Shown: positions 51,742-59,927 of the stretch, one piece after another
How positions within the stretch are numbered: the stretch's first letter is position 1
How the letters are laid out: each line of letters begins with the position of its first letter
Source of the DNA: Saccharopolyspora indica
GTDB lineage: Bacteria; Actinomycetota; Actinomycetes; Mycobacteriales; Pseudonocardiaceae
Assembly (NCBI RefSeq): GCF_027853965.1
Contig: NZ_JAQGLB010000003.1
Span: 620,001 to 684,000 of the forward strand
Direction of reading: 5' to 3'
Length of the DNA stretch: 64,000 nt
Translations under genes and position numbers: made by a program
Notes under the pieces: model-generated
Seen by the model: only the letters and a program-made list of their open reading frames with translations
Told to the model about the DNA's origin: nothing
The model's database searches: none

Positions 51742-52655
51742 CACCGCTCCTTCAGGTACTGCACGGCTCGCTGCACGTCGGCGTCGACCTGCGCGCGCAT
51801 CTGCTCGGGCAGCGGACCGCGCGGCGGGCGGCACGGGCCGCCGTGGCGTCCGACGATGTCCATGCCGCGCTTGATCGCCTGCACGAACTCGGTGCGCGAA
51901 TCCCAGCGGAACGCGGCCACCAGCGGCTCGTAGAGCGCCCGCGCGGCCGCCACCTCGCCGCGGCGGGCGAGGTCGTAGAGCTCGACGGACTCGGCGGGAA
52001 ACACGTTCGGGAAGCCCGCGAACCAGCCGCCCGCGCCCATCAGCAGCGACTCCAGCACCACGTCGTCGGCGCCGGCCACGACGTTGAGGCCCGGTGCCCG
52101 CTCGCGGATCTCCAGCACCCGCCGCACGTCTCCGGAGAACTCCTTGATCGCGGTGATGCCGTCGATCTGCGCGATCTCGCGCACCAGGTCGGCGGTGAGG
52201 TCGACCTTGGTGTCGATCGGGTTGTTGTAGACCATGACCGACAGCCCTGCCGCGGCGACCTGCTCGAAGTGGTGCAGGATCTCACCGCGGTTCGCGCGGT
52301 AGATCGTCGGTGGCAGGCACAGCACGCCGTCCGCCCCGTCCTCGGCCGCCAGTTCCGCCCAGTGCCGCGCTTCGTGCGCGCTGGGCGCGTGCACGCCGAC
52401 GATGACCGCGGCGCGCTCCCCCACCGCTTCGATCGCGGTGCGGGCGACCTGGCGGCGTTCTTCCGGCGTCAGCGAGGAGTACTCGCCGAGCGATCCGTTC
52501 GGGCCGACACCGCTGCACCCATTGTCGATCACCCACCGGCAGTGCTCGGCGTAGCGGTCGTAGTCGACGCGCAGACCGCCCGGCGCTGACGCGTCCTCCG
52601 CGTAGGGCAGCGCCGTGGCCACCACGACGCCGCCCAGGTCATGACTGATCATCAT
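51741..52655 (-). CDS. DapA-family lyase, probable pyrroline-4-hydroxy-2-carboxylate deaminase
   Basis: 304 aa from ATG 52655. TIM barrel with Schiff-base Lys171 (ITAIKEFSGD), Tyr143 (VMVYNNP) and the GxxGE motif in GPNGSLGEYSSLT. In hydroxyproline operons a DapA-family enzyme removes water and ammonia from pyrroline-4-hydroxy-2-carboxylate, giving 2-oxoglutarate semialdehyde. Dihydrodipicolinate or keto-acid aldolase activity is possible by sequence alone; the operon decides. The start overlaps the FAD subunit stop (ATGA). The next enzyme, 2-oxoglutarate semialdehyde dehydrogenase, is not in the window. Confidence 0.87.
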   Translation of the reverse strand: MMISHDLGGVVVATALPYAEDASAPGGLRVDYDRYAEHCRWVIDNGCSGVGPNGSLGEYSSLTPEERRQVARTAIEAVGERAAVIVGVHAPSAHEARHWAELAAEDGADGVLCLPPTIYRANRGEILHHFEQVAAAGLSVMVYNNPIDTKVDLTADLVREIAQIDGITAIKEFSGDVRRVLEIRERAPGLNVVAGADDVVLESLLMGAGGWFAGFPNVFPAESVELYDLARRGEVAAARALYEPLVAAFRWDSRTEFVQAIKRGMDIVGRHGGPCRPPRGPLPEQMRAQVDADVQRAVQYLKER

Positions 52656-54040
52656 TGCTCCTCTGGGGTTCGGGCCAGGTCTTCGAGCCTGATCGGGGCT
52701 GCGATCGGCCGGCGTGAGGTGGTGTCGCGGTCGGGCAGCGGTGCGCCGAGCAGCCCCTCGGCGAGTTCGGTCGCGGTGCGACCGCAGATGCGGCCCTGGC
52801 AGTGGCCGAGGCCGACCCGGCACAGCAGCTTCAGCGACCGGGCGCTGCGCGCTCCTCGCTGCCGCACCGCCGTTTCCAGTGCCCGGTACGGGACTTCCTC
52901 GCACCGGCAGATCAGCGTGCCCGGCGTCAGCCATCGCGACCACTCGGAGCCGATCGGGTGCACCGCGGCCAGTGCGCGGGCGAATTCCCGGCCGCGGCGG
53001 ACCTCCCGGAGCGATCTGCGGACCTGGTGCTCGACGTCGTCCCAGGTGGCGGTCCCGACGTGCACGGCCGCGGCCGAGCCCGCAACCGCTCCTTCCGCCG
53101 CAGCGAGATCCGCTCCGCCGATGCCGGTCAGCTCGCCAGCGGCGAACACGCCAGGCGTGGAAGTGCGCTGCGCCGCGTCGACCGCGACGAACCCGTCCGC
53201 GATCCGGCACCGGGCGGCCAGCGCCAGCTCCAGCTGCGGCACGAACCCGTGCCCGACGCACAGGGCGTCCACTTCGATCCGCCGCTCGGAACCGGTGACC
53301 ACCCGCCAACTTCCGTCGACTTCGGCCACTTCGACCTCGCGGACCCGATCGTCGCCGTGCGCCGCGACGACCGCCGTGCGGGTGCGGTAGGGAATCCGGC
53401 CAGCGAACCTGGCCGCGTAGCCCGCCAGCTCACCGAGCTTGCTCAGCTGCGCGGCAGGTGCGTGGCGCAGCCAGGCGAGCGGGTTCCCGGCTTCCAGCAC
53501 AGCTCGGACCTCGGTCCCGACGTCGAGCAGGGACTCCGCCACCGGCAGCAGGAACGGGCCGGTGCCCGCCACCAGCGCCCGGCGGCCGACCGCGATCCGC
53601 TGACCCTTCGCCATCGCCTGCGCGGCACCGGCGCTGAACACGCCGGGCAGGTCCCAACCGGGGAACGGCAGCACCCGGTCGTGCGCGCCGGTCGCGAGCA
53701 CCAGCGCGTCGGCGCGCAATGCGAGCGGAACGCGCCCCGGTGCATCTGATGGTCCACTTTGGACGTGCACCTGGCCGTCCTCCAGCGCCCAGACCTGGCT
53801 GCGCGGCAGGTGGCGGATGCGGGGATGGGTGAGGACCTCCTCCCGGAGGGACCGGAAGATCCGCTGGCCGTGCTGGATGCGCCCCGGTCGCCGGGCCGCG
53901 AACTCGGTCGGCAGCTGGCGGTGGAACTGCCCGCCGAGCTGCTCGGCGCCGTCCACCAGCACCACCTCGGCACCGCCGCGCGCGGCCTGCACCGCGGCGT
54001 TCATCCCGGCCGGACCGCCGCCGACGACCACGACGTTCAC
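52652..54040 (-). CDS. D-Hydroxyproline dehydrogenase, NAD(P)/FAD-type subunit
   Basis: 462 aa. FAD motif VVVVGGGPAGMNAAVQAARGG, ATGAHDRVLPFPGW, a second Rossmann fold (RRALVAGTGPFLLPVAESL), FAAGELTGIGGADLAAAEG, and a C-terminal BFD-like [2Fe-2S] domain (LICRCEEV ... GLGHCQGRICG). This is the subunit family shared by octopine/nopaline and heteromeric D-amino acid/hydroxyproline dehydrogenases. It pairs with the 2Fe-2S and DadA-like subunits encoded next to it. All junctions overlap by 4 bp. Confidence 0.9.
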   Translation of the reverse strand: MNVVVVGGGPAGMNAAVQAARGGAEVVLVDGAEQLGGQFHRQLPTEFAARRPGRIQHGQRIFRSLREEVLTHPRIRHLPRSQVWALEDGQVHVQSGPSDAPGRVPLALRADALVLATGAHDRVLPFPGWDLPGVFSAGAAQAMAKGQRIAVGRRALVAGTGPFLLPVAESLLDVGTEVRAVLEAGNPLAWLRHAPAAQLSKLGELAGYAARFAGRIPYRTRTAVVAAHGDDRVREVEVAEVDGSWRVVTGSERRIEVDALCVGHGFVPQLELALAARCRIADGFVAVDAAQRTSTPGVFAAGELTGIGGADLAAAEGAVAGSAAAVHVGTATWDDVEHQVRRSLREVRRGREFARALAAVHPIGSEWSRWLTPGTLICRCEEVPYRALETAVRQRGARSARSLKLLCRVGLGHCQGRICGRTATELAEGLLGAPLPDRDTTSRRPIAAPIRLEDLARTPEEQ

Positions 54041-54363
54041 GAATCACCTCCCAGTTCGGCCCCGTGCTGGGTGCGGATGACATCACCGGGTGCCACAACC
54101 CGTTGGCACGCACGGACATCCGGCACCTCGTTCACCACCAGCAGGCAGTCGAAGCAGACACCGATCCCGCAGAACAGGCCGCGTGGCTTCCCGTGCTGCC
54201 GCGTGCTGTGCCACGAAGTGCGGCCAATCGTCATCAACACCGCCGCCACCGTCTGACCGGGCTTCGCGACCACCCGCTTCCCGTCGACCTCGACGCTGAA
54301 CTCAGCGGTGCGCTGCGGGCGGGCCGGATCTCCCCGCTCCGGGACCAGGTACGGGCCGCTCAC
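54037..54363 (-). CDS. 2Fe-2S ferredoxin-like subunit of the D-hydroxyproline dehydrogenase
   Basis: 108 aa from GTG 54363. The Fer2-type fold is short: VEVDGKRVVAKPGQTVAAVLM, then the cluster ligands in LFCGIGVCFDCLL and the distant RACQR. It is the gamma-like subunit that passes electrons between the two flavin subunits. Starts and stops overlap on both sides (GTGA and ATGA). Confidence 0.9.
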   Translation of the reverse strand: MSGPYLVPERGDPARPQRTAEFSVEVDGKRVVAKPGQTVAAVLMTIGRTSWHSTRQHGKPRGLFCGIGVCFDCLLVVNEVPDVRACQRVVAPGDVIRTQHGAELGGDS

Positions 54364-55538
54364 GGGACCTCCTCCAGCAATGCGGGACGATCGGCCCGGA
54401 ACGGTTCCGGGTCGACCTGCGGGGTGCGGCCGGTGAGCAGGTCCGCGAGCAGCTGCCCGGTGGCTGCCGCCAGGCCGACACCCGCGCCTTCGTGGCCGGT
54501 CGCGTGCCAGAGTCCCGGCACGCGCGGGTCCTCGCCGATCACCGGGAGGTGATCCGGGGCGTAGGGGCGGAAACCGCCGTAGGCGCGCATCACCGGCACC
54601 CGGCCGAGGACCGGGAACAGCGCGGCGGCCTTGCGCGCGATCTCGCGCAGGACGTGGATCCGGATGGTGTCGTCGAAGCCGATGCGCTCGCGGCTGGACC
54701 CGATCAGCACGGTGCCCGCCCGGGTGCTCTCCACGACCGTCGAGGTCTGCAGGTCGGCGTCGCCGCTCTCCACCGCACCGACGTAGTCCGCGTCGTAGAC
54801 CTTGTGCCGCACGGTGCCCGCCGGAACCGGCGCCGTCACCAGGACCACGCCGCGGCGCGGGTGGATCGCGATCGGAGCCCCGCAGGCGCGGGCGAACTCC
54901 GCCGACCACGGCCCGCACGCGTTCACCACTGCGCCGCAAGGGAGAACTCCGCGATCGGTGCGCACGCCGGTCACGCGTCCATCGGCTCCGCGCTCCACAC
55001 CGGAAGCGGTTGCCCTCCGCACGGTTCCACCGCGCTTGCGCACGGCTGCGAGCAGCGCGGACGCCGCCAGCACCGGCTGGATCTGCGCGTCCTGCGGGTA
55101 GTGCACGGCGAGCGCGGTTTCGCGCGTCAGGTGCGGTTCGAGCTGGAAGGCATCGTCAGGAGCCAGGACCCGCGCATCGACCCCGGCGGCGCGCTGCTCC
55201 GCCGCGAACGCCTCCAGCGCGACCGAATCGTCCACTGTGGTCGCGGCTACGACGCCGCCTTTGGCCTGCCACTCGAAATCCGCTGTGCCGCCGACTTCTT
55301 CGCGCAGGGCGCCCGCCAGTTCGGGCCAGCGCTCCCGGCTCGCCAGTGCCAGCCGCAGCTCCGCTCCCGGCGGCTTGTCCGAGACCAGCACGTTGCCCTC
55401 GCCCGCCGCCGAGGTGCCCGCCGCGGGCGCGTGCCGGTCGAGCACCTGGACGACCAGTCCTGCGGAGCTCAACGCCTCCGCGCAGGCGGCCCCGACGATG
55501 CCGGCTCCGACCACCACGACGTCCGGGAACTGAGCCAT
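54360..55538 (-). CDS. D-Hydroxyproline dehydrogenase, DadA/DAAO-type FAD subunit
   Basis: 392 aa from ATG 55538 (ATG 55550 would add 4). FAD motif VVVVGAGIVGAACAEALSSAG, LDRHAPAAGTSAAGEGNV, VNACGPWSAEFARACG and the C-terminal MRAYGGFRPYAPDHLPVIGE ... WHATGHEGAGVGLA are typical of the DAAO/DadA fold that oxidises D-amino acids at the alpha carbon. It holds the catalytic site of the three-subunit enzyme. It is the first gene of the operon and is preceded by a GTTCA/TGAAC palindrome. Confidence 0.9.
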   Translation of the reverse strand: MAQFPDVVVVGAGIVGAACAEALSSAGLVVQVLDRHAPAAGTSAAGEGNVLVSDKPPGAELRLALASRERWPELAGALREEVGGTADFEWQAKGGVVAATTVDDSVALEAFAAEQRAAGVDARVLAPDDAFQLEPHLTRETALAVHYPQDAQIQPVLAASALLAAVRKRGGTVRRATASGVERGADGRVTGVRTDRGVLPCGAVVNACGPWSAEFARACGAPIAIHPRRGVVLVTAPVPAGTVRHKVYDADYVGAVESGDADLQTSTVVESTRAGTVLIGSSRERIGFDDTIRIHVLREIARKAAALFPVLGRVPVMRAYGGFRPYAPDHLPVIGEDPRVPGLWHATGHEGAGVGLAAATGQLLADLLTGRTPQVDPEPFRADRPALLEEVP

Positions 55539-55552
55539 GCCCACCACCAAGC

Positions 55553-55568
55553 GTTCACTAAAATGAAC
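55553..55568. promoter_or_regulatory. Operator candidate for the hydroxyproline operon
   Basis: GTTCACTAAAATGAAC: arms GTTCA and TGAAC with an AT-rich centre, 14 of 16 bases symmetric, 14 bp upstream of the first gene. The regulator is not obvious; the nearest regulator genes are the helix-turn-helix/cupin gene (56719-57321) and the LysR gene at the window end. Confidence 0.5.
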
Positions 55569-55670
55569 ACTCCCGACGTTAGAACCCCGCCGCGAACCCG
55601 GTCAAGCCCGCCATCCGGTGAGCTCCGGCGACGGAGGCTCGTCGTCCGACCGGCTGAGTAGCATCGGCCC

Positions 55671-56735
55671 GTGCCCTCACCACCGGCCTCCCGAGCCCTG
55701 GAGTTCCTGCTCAGCGACCCGCTGCACACCCAGCGGGTGGTACCGGACCCGCTGCCCCGCCCGGCATCGGGGAGCGTTCTGCTCCGCGTCGAGCGCTTCG
55801 TGCTGACGTCGAACAACCTCACCTACGCCCGCTTCGGCAGGCAGCTCGGCTACTGGGCCCCGTTCCCGGCGCGGGCCCCCGAATGGGGTCGAGTGCCCGC
55901 CTGGGGCGCTGCGCGCATCGTCGACGGAGACCCGGCGCTGGCAGCTCCCGGCGAGCTGTTCACCGGTTTCCTCCCGATGGCCACCCACGTGCTCGTGCGG
56001 GCGGAGCCGCGGCCGGACGGGTTGCGCGCCACCGCTCCGGAACGCGCTGACATGCACCCGCTCTACCGCGACCTGACCCGCATCGACGACTCCGTCGGCG
56101 ATGCGGAGCTCGCCGTCACGGCAGGAGTGGCGCCGACGGCGGCCCACCTCGCCGACGACCTCGGCGAGCGGAGTCCCGCTCAGGTCGTGTTCTCCAGCGC
56201 CACGAGCCGCACCGCGCTCACGACCGCCGTGGTGCTGCGGGAGGCGGGGACGCGGATCATCGGGCTGACCGCGGCCGAGCGCACCGGGATCGCCGCCCGC
56301 ACCGGCGTCTTCGACGTCGTCCTGCCCTACGACGACATCGCCGACCTCCCCGCGGTCGCGGACACGGTCTACGTCGACATAGCCGGGAATCCGGCGGTCA
56401 CGGCCGCGGTGCACCGGACGTTGGGCTCGGCCCTCGTTCGCAGCGTGGGAGTCGGCGTCACGCACACCGCCACCCCGTCCGGGCCCGCCACGCCGCCCGG
56501 GCCGCCCGTCGAGAGGTTCAACGTCGGAGCACGCCGGATCGAGGTCGCGGCCCGGATCGGCGAGCCGGAGATGGAGGCCCGCGAACGGGCCGCCCGCGGA
56601 TCGCTCGCGGCCTGGGCCGCAGAACACCTCGGCGTGGAGCGGACCACCGGCCTCGATCAGGCCCGGAGCGTCTGGCAGCGGATCGAGCGCGGGGACGCCG
56701 ACCCGTTGACCGCGGCGATCATCGTCCCGGCGTGA
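55671..56735 (+). CDS. DUF2855-family protein
   Basis: 354 aa. Matches the DUF2855 pattern: LLRVERFVLTSNNLTYARFG, YWAPFPARAPEWGRVPAWGAARIVDG, ADMHPLYRDLTRI and a Rossmann-like segment (AQVVFSSATSRTALTTAVVLREAGTRIIGLT). It is a distant medium-chain reductase-like protein of unknown activity. GTG 55671 lies 6 bases after a -10-like TAGCAT (55659-55664), so the transcript is probably leaderless. It overlaps the convergent regulator gene by 17 bp at the 3' ends. Confidence 0.87.
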   Translation: MPSPPASRALEFLLSDPLHTQRVVPDPLPRPASGSVLLRVERFVLTSNNLTYARFGRQLGYWAPFPARAPEWGRVPAWGAARIVDGDPALAAPGELFTGFLPMATHVLVRAEPRPDGLRATAPERADMHPLYRDLTRIDDSVGDAELAVTAGVAPTAAHLADDLGERSPAQVVFSSATSRTALTTAVVLREAGTRIIGLTAAERTGIAARTGVFDVVLPYDDIADLPAVADTVYVDIAGNPAVTAAVHRTLGSALVRSVGVGVTHTATPSGPATPPGPPVERFNVGARRIEVAARIGEPEMEARERAARGSLAAWAAEHLGVERTTGLDQARSVWQRIERGDADPLTAAIIVPA

Positions 56736-57321
56736 CGGACGGGTGGTGGCGGAGCGCCGGGCTCTCCGCCTCGCTCGGGTACTCCAGGAGCAGCACCGAG
56801 GTCACCGGCCCGCCCACCGTCTCGTAGGTGTGCGGGACGTGCGCCGGGAAGCAGACGTAGTCCCCCGGCCCCAGCTCGTGCGGCGCCTCCGCCGGGCCGA
56901 CCCGCAGCGTTCCCTCGGTGACCACGACGTGCTCGCGGCCCGGATGCCCGTGCGAGTGCTGGACTTCGCCCGGTCGCACCCGCTGGTCGTAGACCTCCAG
57001 CACCGCCGAGGCCAGGTCGAGGCGGCGCAGCATGCGCAGGTCCACGGCGTTGCTGCTGAGCACCTCCAGCCCGGCCGAGCGCACCAGCACCACGTCGGGT
57101 GCGGTCCGCTCGGTCAGCAGGGTCGACACCGGCACCTGCAGAGCGTTCGACAAACTGAACACCGTCTGGATCGTCGGGTTGCCGACCCCGGACTCCAGCT
57201 GGGACAGCGTGCCCTTGGCGATGCCGGAGCGCCGCGCCACCTCGGACAGCGACAGCCCCTGGTCGGCGCGCAACGCGCGCAGATTCGCCGCCAGCACCCC
57301 CACCGCCTCCAGCTGCGCCAT
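56719..57321 (-). CDS. XRE-family regulator with cupin domain
   Basis: 200 aa from ATG 57321, preceded by GGGAGGTGCCGG. Helix-turn-helix at about 10-65 (LRALRADQGLSLSEVARRSGIAKGTLSQLESGVGNPTIQTVFSLSNAL) and a cupin_2 domain at about 110-185 (VQHSHGHPGREHVVVTEGTLRVG, ELGPGDYVCFPAHVPHTYE) with the metal/ligand histidines. Such PuuR/SutR-like regulators control amino acid, polyamine or organic-sulfur catabolism. It diverges from the lactone-oxidase/EutH genes, which it may control. Confidence 0.92.
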   Translation of the reverse strand: MAQLEAVGVLAANLRALRADQGLSLSEVARRSGIAKGTLSQLESGVGNPTIQTVFSLSNALQVPVSTLLTERTAPDVVLVRSAGLEVLSSNAVDLRMLRRLDLASAVLEVYDQRVRPGEVQHSHGHPGREHVVVTEGTLRVGPAEAPHELGPGDYVCFPAHVPHTYETVGGPVTSVLLLEYPSEAESPALRHHPSVTPGR

Positions 57322-57453
57322 CCGGCACCTCCCTCCAGCAGGCAGACTATCCGCCGCACCCGATCGGCGTGCCACATCACCCGTCCTACCCTTTCGCCGT
57401 CCGCCGAGCTCCGGAAACGTGTGGTACCACCGCCGAAATCCGGAGGTTCCCGC

Positions 57454-58704
57454 ATGAGCTCGACCGATCTGCCGACCACCGACCGGATCTGGACCAACTG
57501 GGCGGGCAACCAGACCTGCACCGCCGCGGTGTTCGCGCGGCCCCGCGACGAGGACGAGGTGCTCGCCGCGGTCCGGCACGCGATCAGCCGCGGGCTCAAC
57601 GTCCGGGTCGCGGGCGCCGGGCACTCGTTCACCCCGGTGGTGACCACCGGCGGGATGCTGCTCGACCTGACGCGGCTGACCGGCATCACCGCCACCGATC
57701 CGGACCGGCTGCGGGCATCGGCGCTGGCGGGCACCACCGTCGGCGACTTCGGGCCGCTGCTGTGGGACGCCGGGTTGTCGCTGACCAACCAGGGCGACAT
57801 CGACAAGCAGGTGATCGCCGGGGCCATCGCCACCGGCACCCACGGCTCCGGCATCGACCTGCCGAGCTTCTCCGCGGCGCTGCGGCGGGTCCGGCTGGTC
57901 GACGGCAGCGGCGAGGTCGTCGAGATCGACGAGTCCGATCCGCGGCGGCTGCGGGCCGCGCAGGTGTCGATCGGCGCGCTGGGCGTGGTGCTGGAGGTCG
58001 AGCTCGCCGTCTCCCCCGCCTACCACCTCACCGAGGAGATCAGCTACCGGCCGTGGCAGGAGATCGCCGAGGCCTGGGACGAGCTGGTCGCGCGGCACCG
58101 GCACTTCTCCTTCTTCTGGTGCCCCGGCGACGAGTCCGTCGACCTCTACCAGCTGCCCGCGCCGCCGGACCAGCCGATGGCCGACCACTGCTACGTCAAG
58201 GTCTACGACGAGGTCGAGGTCGACGAGCCGGACGGCATCGTCACCACCGTGGGGCACCGGGTCGACCGCGCCTACCGCGTCTACCCGGGCGGGTACGACA
58301 CGCCGTTCCACGAGATGGAGTACATGGTCCCGGCCGAGCACGGGTTCACCGCGGTCAGCGCGATCCGCGAGCTCATGCGCACCGAGCACCCCGACCAGCG
58401 CTACCCGATCGAGGTGCGGTGGACAGCCGCGGACGAGGCCTACCTGTCGCCGAACCACCGCCGGGCGACCACCGTCATCTCCGTCTCCGGCGCGCCGGGC
58501 ACCGACTACTGGCCGTTCCTGCGGGCCGTCGACGAGCGGTTGCGGGAGTTCCGGGCGCGGCCGCACTGGGGGAAGATCCACTTCATGACGCGGGAGCGGA
58601 TGACCGAGCTGTTCGACGAGTTCGGCACCTTCCTCGACGTGCGGCGGGAGTTCGACCCCGCGGGCACCTTCCTCAACGACCACCTCCGCCCGCTGCTCGG
58701 CTGA
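57454..58704 (+). CDS. FAD-linked aldonolactone/alditol oxidase-like protein
   Basis: 416 aa from ATG 57454, with CGGAGG 7 bases upstream. VAO-type FAD domain: WTNWAGNQTCTAAVFARPRDEDEV, RVAGAGHSFTPVVTTGGMLLDL with His57 for covalent FAD, IAGAIATGTHGSG, VLEVELAVSPAY. The C-terminal ALO domain ends PHWGKIHF ... FDPAGTFLNDHLRPLLG, as in D-arabinono-1,4-lactone, L-gulonolactone and alditol oxidases. Substrate not readable. It is followed after 11 bp by the EutH-like gene, an unusual pairing. Confidence 0.9.
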   Translation: MSSTDLPTTDRIWTNWAGNQTCTAAVFARPRDEDEVLAAVRHAISRGLNVRVAGAGHSFTPVVTTGGMLLDLTRLTGITATDPDRLRASALAGTTVGDFGPLLWDAGLSLTNQGDIDKQVIAGAIATGTHGSGIDLPSFSAALRRVRLVDGSGEVVEIDESDPRRLRAAQVSIGALGVVLEVELAVSPAYHLTEEISYRPWQEIAEAWDELVARHRHFSFFWCPGDESVDLYQLPAPPDQPMADHCYVKVYDEVEVDEPDGIVTTVGHRVDRAYRVYPGGYDTPFHEMEYMVPAEHGFTAVSAIRELMRTEHPDQRYPIEVRWTAADEAYLSPNHRRATTVISVSGAPGTDYWPFLRAVDERLREFRARPHWGKIHFMTRERMTELFDEFGTFLDVRREFDPAGTFLNDHLRPLLG

Positions 58705-58715
58705 GGGCGCCCGCG

Positions 58716-59915
58716 ATGGAGCTCGTCGGGAACTCGATCATCTACCTGATGATGGGATTCGTGCTCGTCGGCGCGGTGGCCTCGATCCGCGACGCGGAGA
58801 CCGGCCTGGGCCGCGAGTTCGTGGAGGGCCTGCGCTCGATCGGGCAGATCTTCCTGCCGGTGGCCGGGATCATGGCCGCGATCCCCTACCTGTCGGCCTT
58901 CGTCGAGCGCACCGCGGGACCGCTGTTCGGCGCGATCGGCGCGGACCCGGCGATCGCCGCGACGAGCCTGATCGCGGTGGACATGGGCGGCTACCAGCTG
59001 GCGCAGGCCACCGCGCAGTCCACCGGCGGCTGGATCATGGCCTCGGTGGTCGGCTACCTGGCCGGTGCGACGATCATCTTCACGGTGCCGGTGGGGCTGG
59101 CCGTCCTGGACCGCGCCGACCACCGGTTCCTGGCGCTGGGCGTGATGTCGGGCGTGCTCACCATCCCGGTCGGCGTCCTGGTCACCACCACGATCCTGCT
59201 GGCCAGCGGGACGACGGTGCGCGGCGAGGTCTCCGCCGACGCGCCGTCGGACGCGCCGCTGTCCGGTTTGGACGCTCCGGCGATGCTGCTGAACCTGCTG
59301 CCGCTGATCGCGTTCGTGGTGGTGCTGGCGGTGGCGCTGCGGCTGTGGCCGACCGCGATGATCCGGCTGTTCATGTGGTTCGGCCGCTTCCTGGACGCCG
59401 CGCTCAAGATCGTGCTCGCGGTGTCCATCGTCGAGCACTTCACCGGCGCCTTCAGCGCGCTGCTGGGCGGTTGGGGCTTCGACCCGGTCATCGCCGACGC
59501 CGAGGACCAGTACCGGGCGCTGGAGGTGGCGGGCAACATCGGGATCATGCTGGCGGGCGCGTTCCCGATGGTCTACGTGCTGCGCAAGGGGCTGACGCGG
59601 CCGCTGGGCGCGCTGGGGCGCCGCATCGGGATGAGCCCCGAGGGCACCGCGGGGCTGCTCGCGGCATCGGCGAACGTGCTCGCGCTGTTCCGGCTGGTGC
59701 AGCACATGCCGGCGAAGGACAAGGTGCTGTGCATCTCCTTCGCGGTGTGCGCGGCGTTCCTGGTGGGCGACCACCTGGCGTTCACCGCCAACTTCCAGCC
59801 GAACCTCATCCTGCCGCTGCTGGCGGGCAAGCTCGCCGGCGGTGTGCTGGCGATCCTCCTGGCCCACCTGATCGCGCTGCCCTCGGTCCGGAAGCTGGAC
59901 ACAGCGCAGAGCTGA
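58716..59915 (+). CDS. EutH-family transporter
   Basis: 399 aa, about 10-11 membrane helices: ELVGNSIIYLMMGFVLVGAVASI, FLPVAGIMAAIPYLSAFVE, SLIAVDMGGYQLAQA, GATIIFTVPVGLAVLD, and the C-terminal FAVCAAFLVGDHLAFTANFQPNLILPLLAGKLAGG are the EutH (ethanolamine) pattern. No ammonia-lyase or other eut gene is in the window. It is probably co-transcribed with the oxidase gene 11 bp upstream, so it may carry a related alcohol, amine or sugar alcohol rather than ethanolamine. Confidence 0.88.
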   Translation: MELVGNSIIYLMMGFVLVGAVASIRDAETGLGREFVEGLRSIGQIFLPVAGIMAAIPYLSAFVERTAGPLFGAIGADPAIAATSLIAVDMGGYQLAQATAQSTGGWIMASVVGYLAGATIIFTVPVGLAVLDRADHRFLALGVMSGVLTIPVGVLVTTTILLASGTTVRGEVSADAPSDAPLSGLDAPAMLLNLLPLIAFVVVLAVALRLWPTAMIRLFMWFGRFLDAALKIVLAVSIVEHFTGAFSALLGGWGFDPVIADAEDQYRALEVAGNIGIMLAGAFPMVYVLRKGLTRPLGALGRRIGMSPEGTAGLLAASANVLALFRLVQHMPAKDKVLCISFAVCAAFLVGDHLAFTANFQPNLILPLLAGKLAGGVLAILLAHLIALPSVRKLDTAQS

Positions 59916-59927
59916 CCGGACGGGTGC

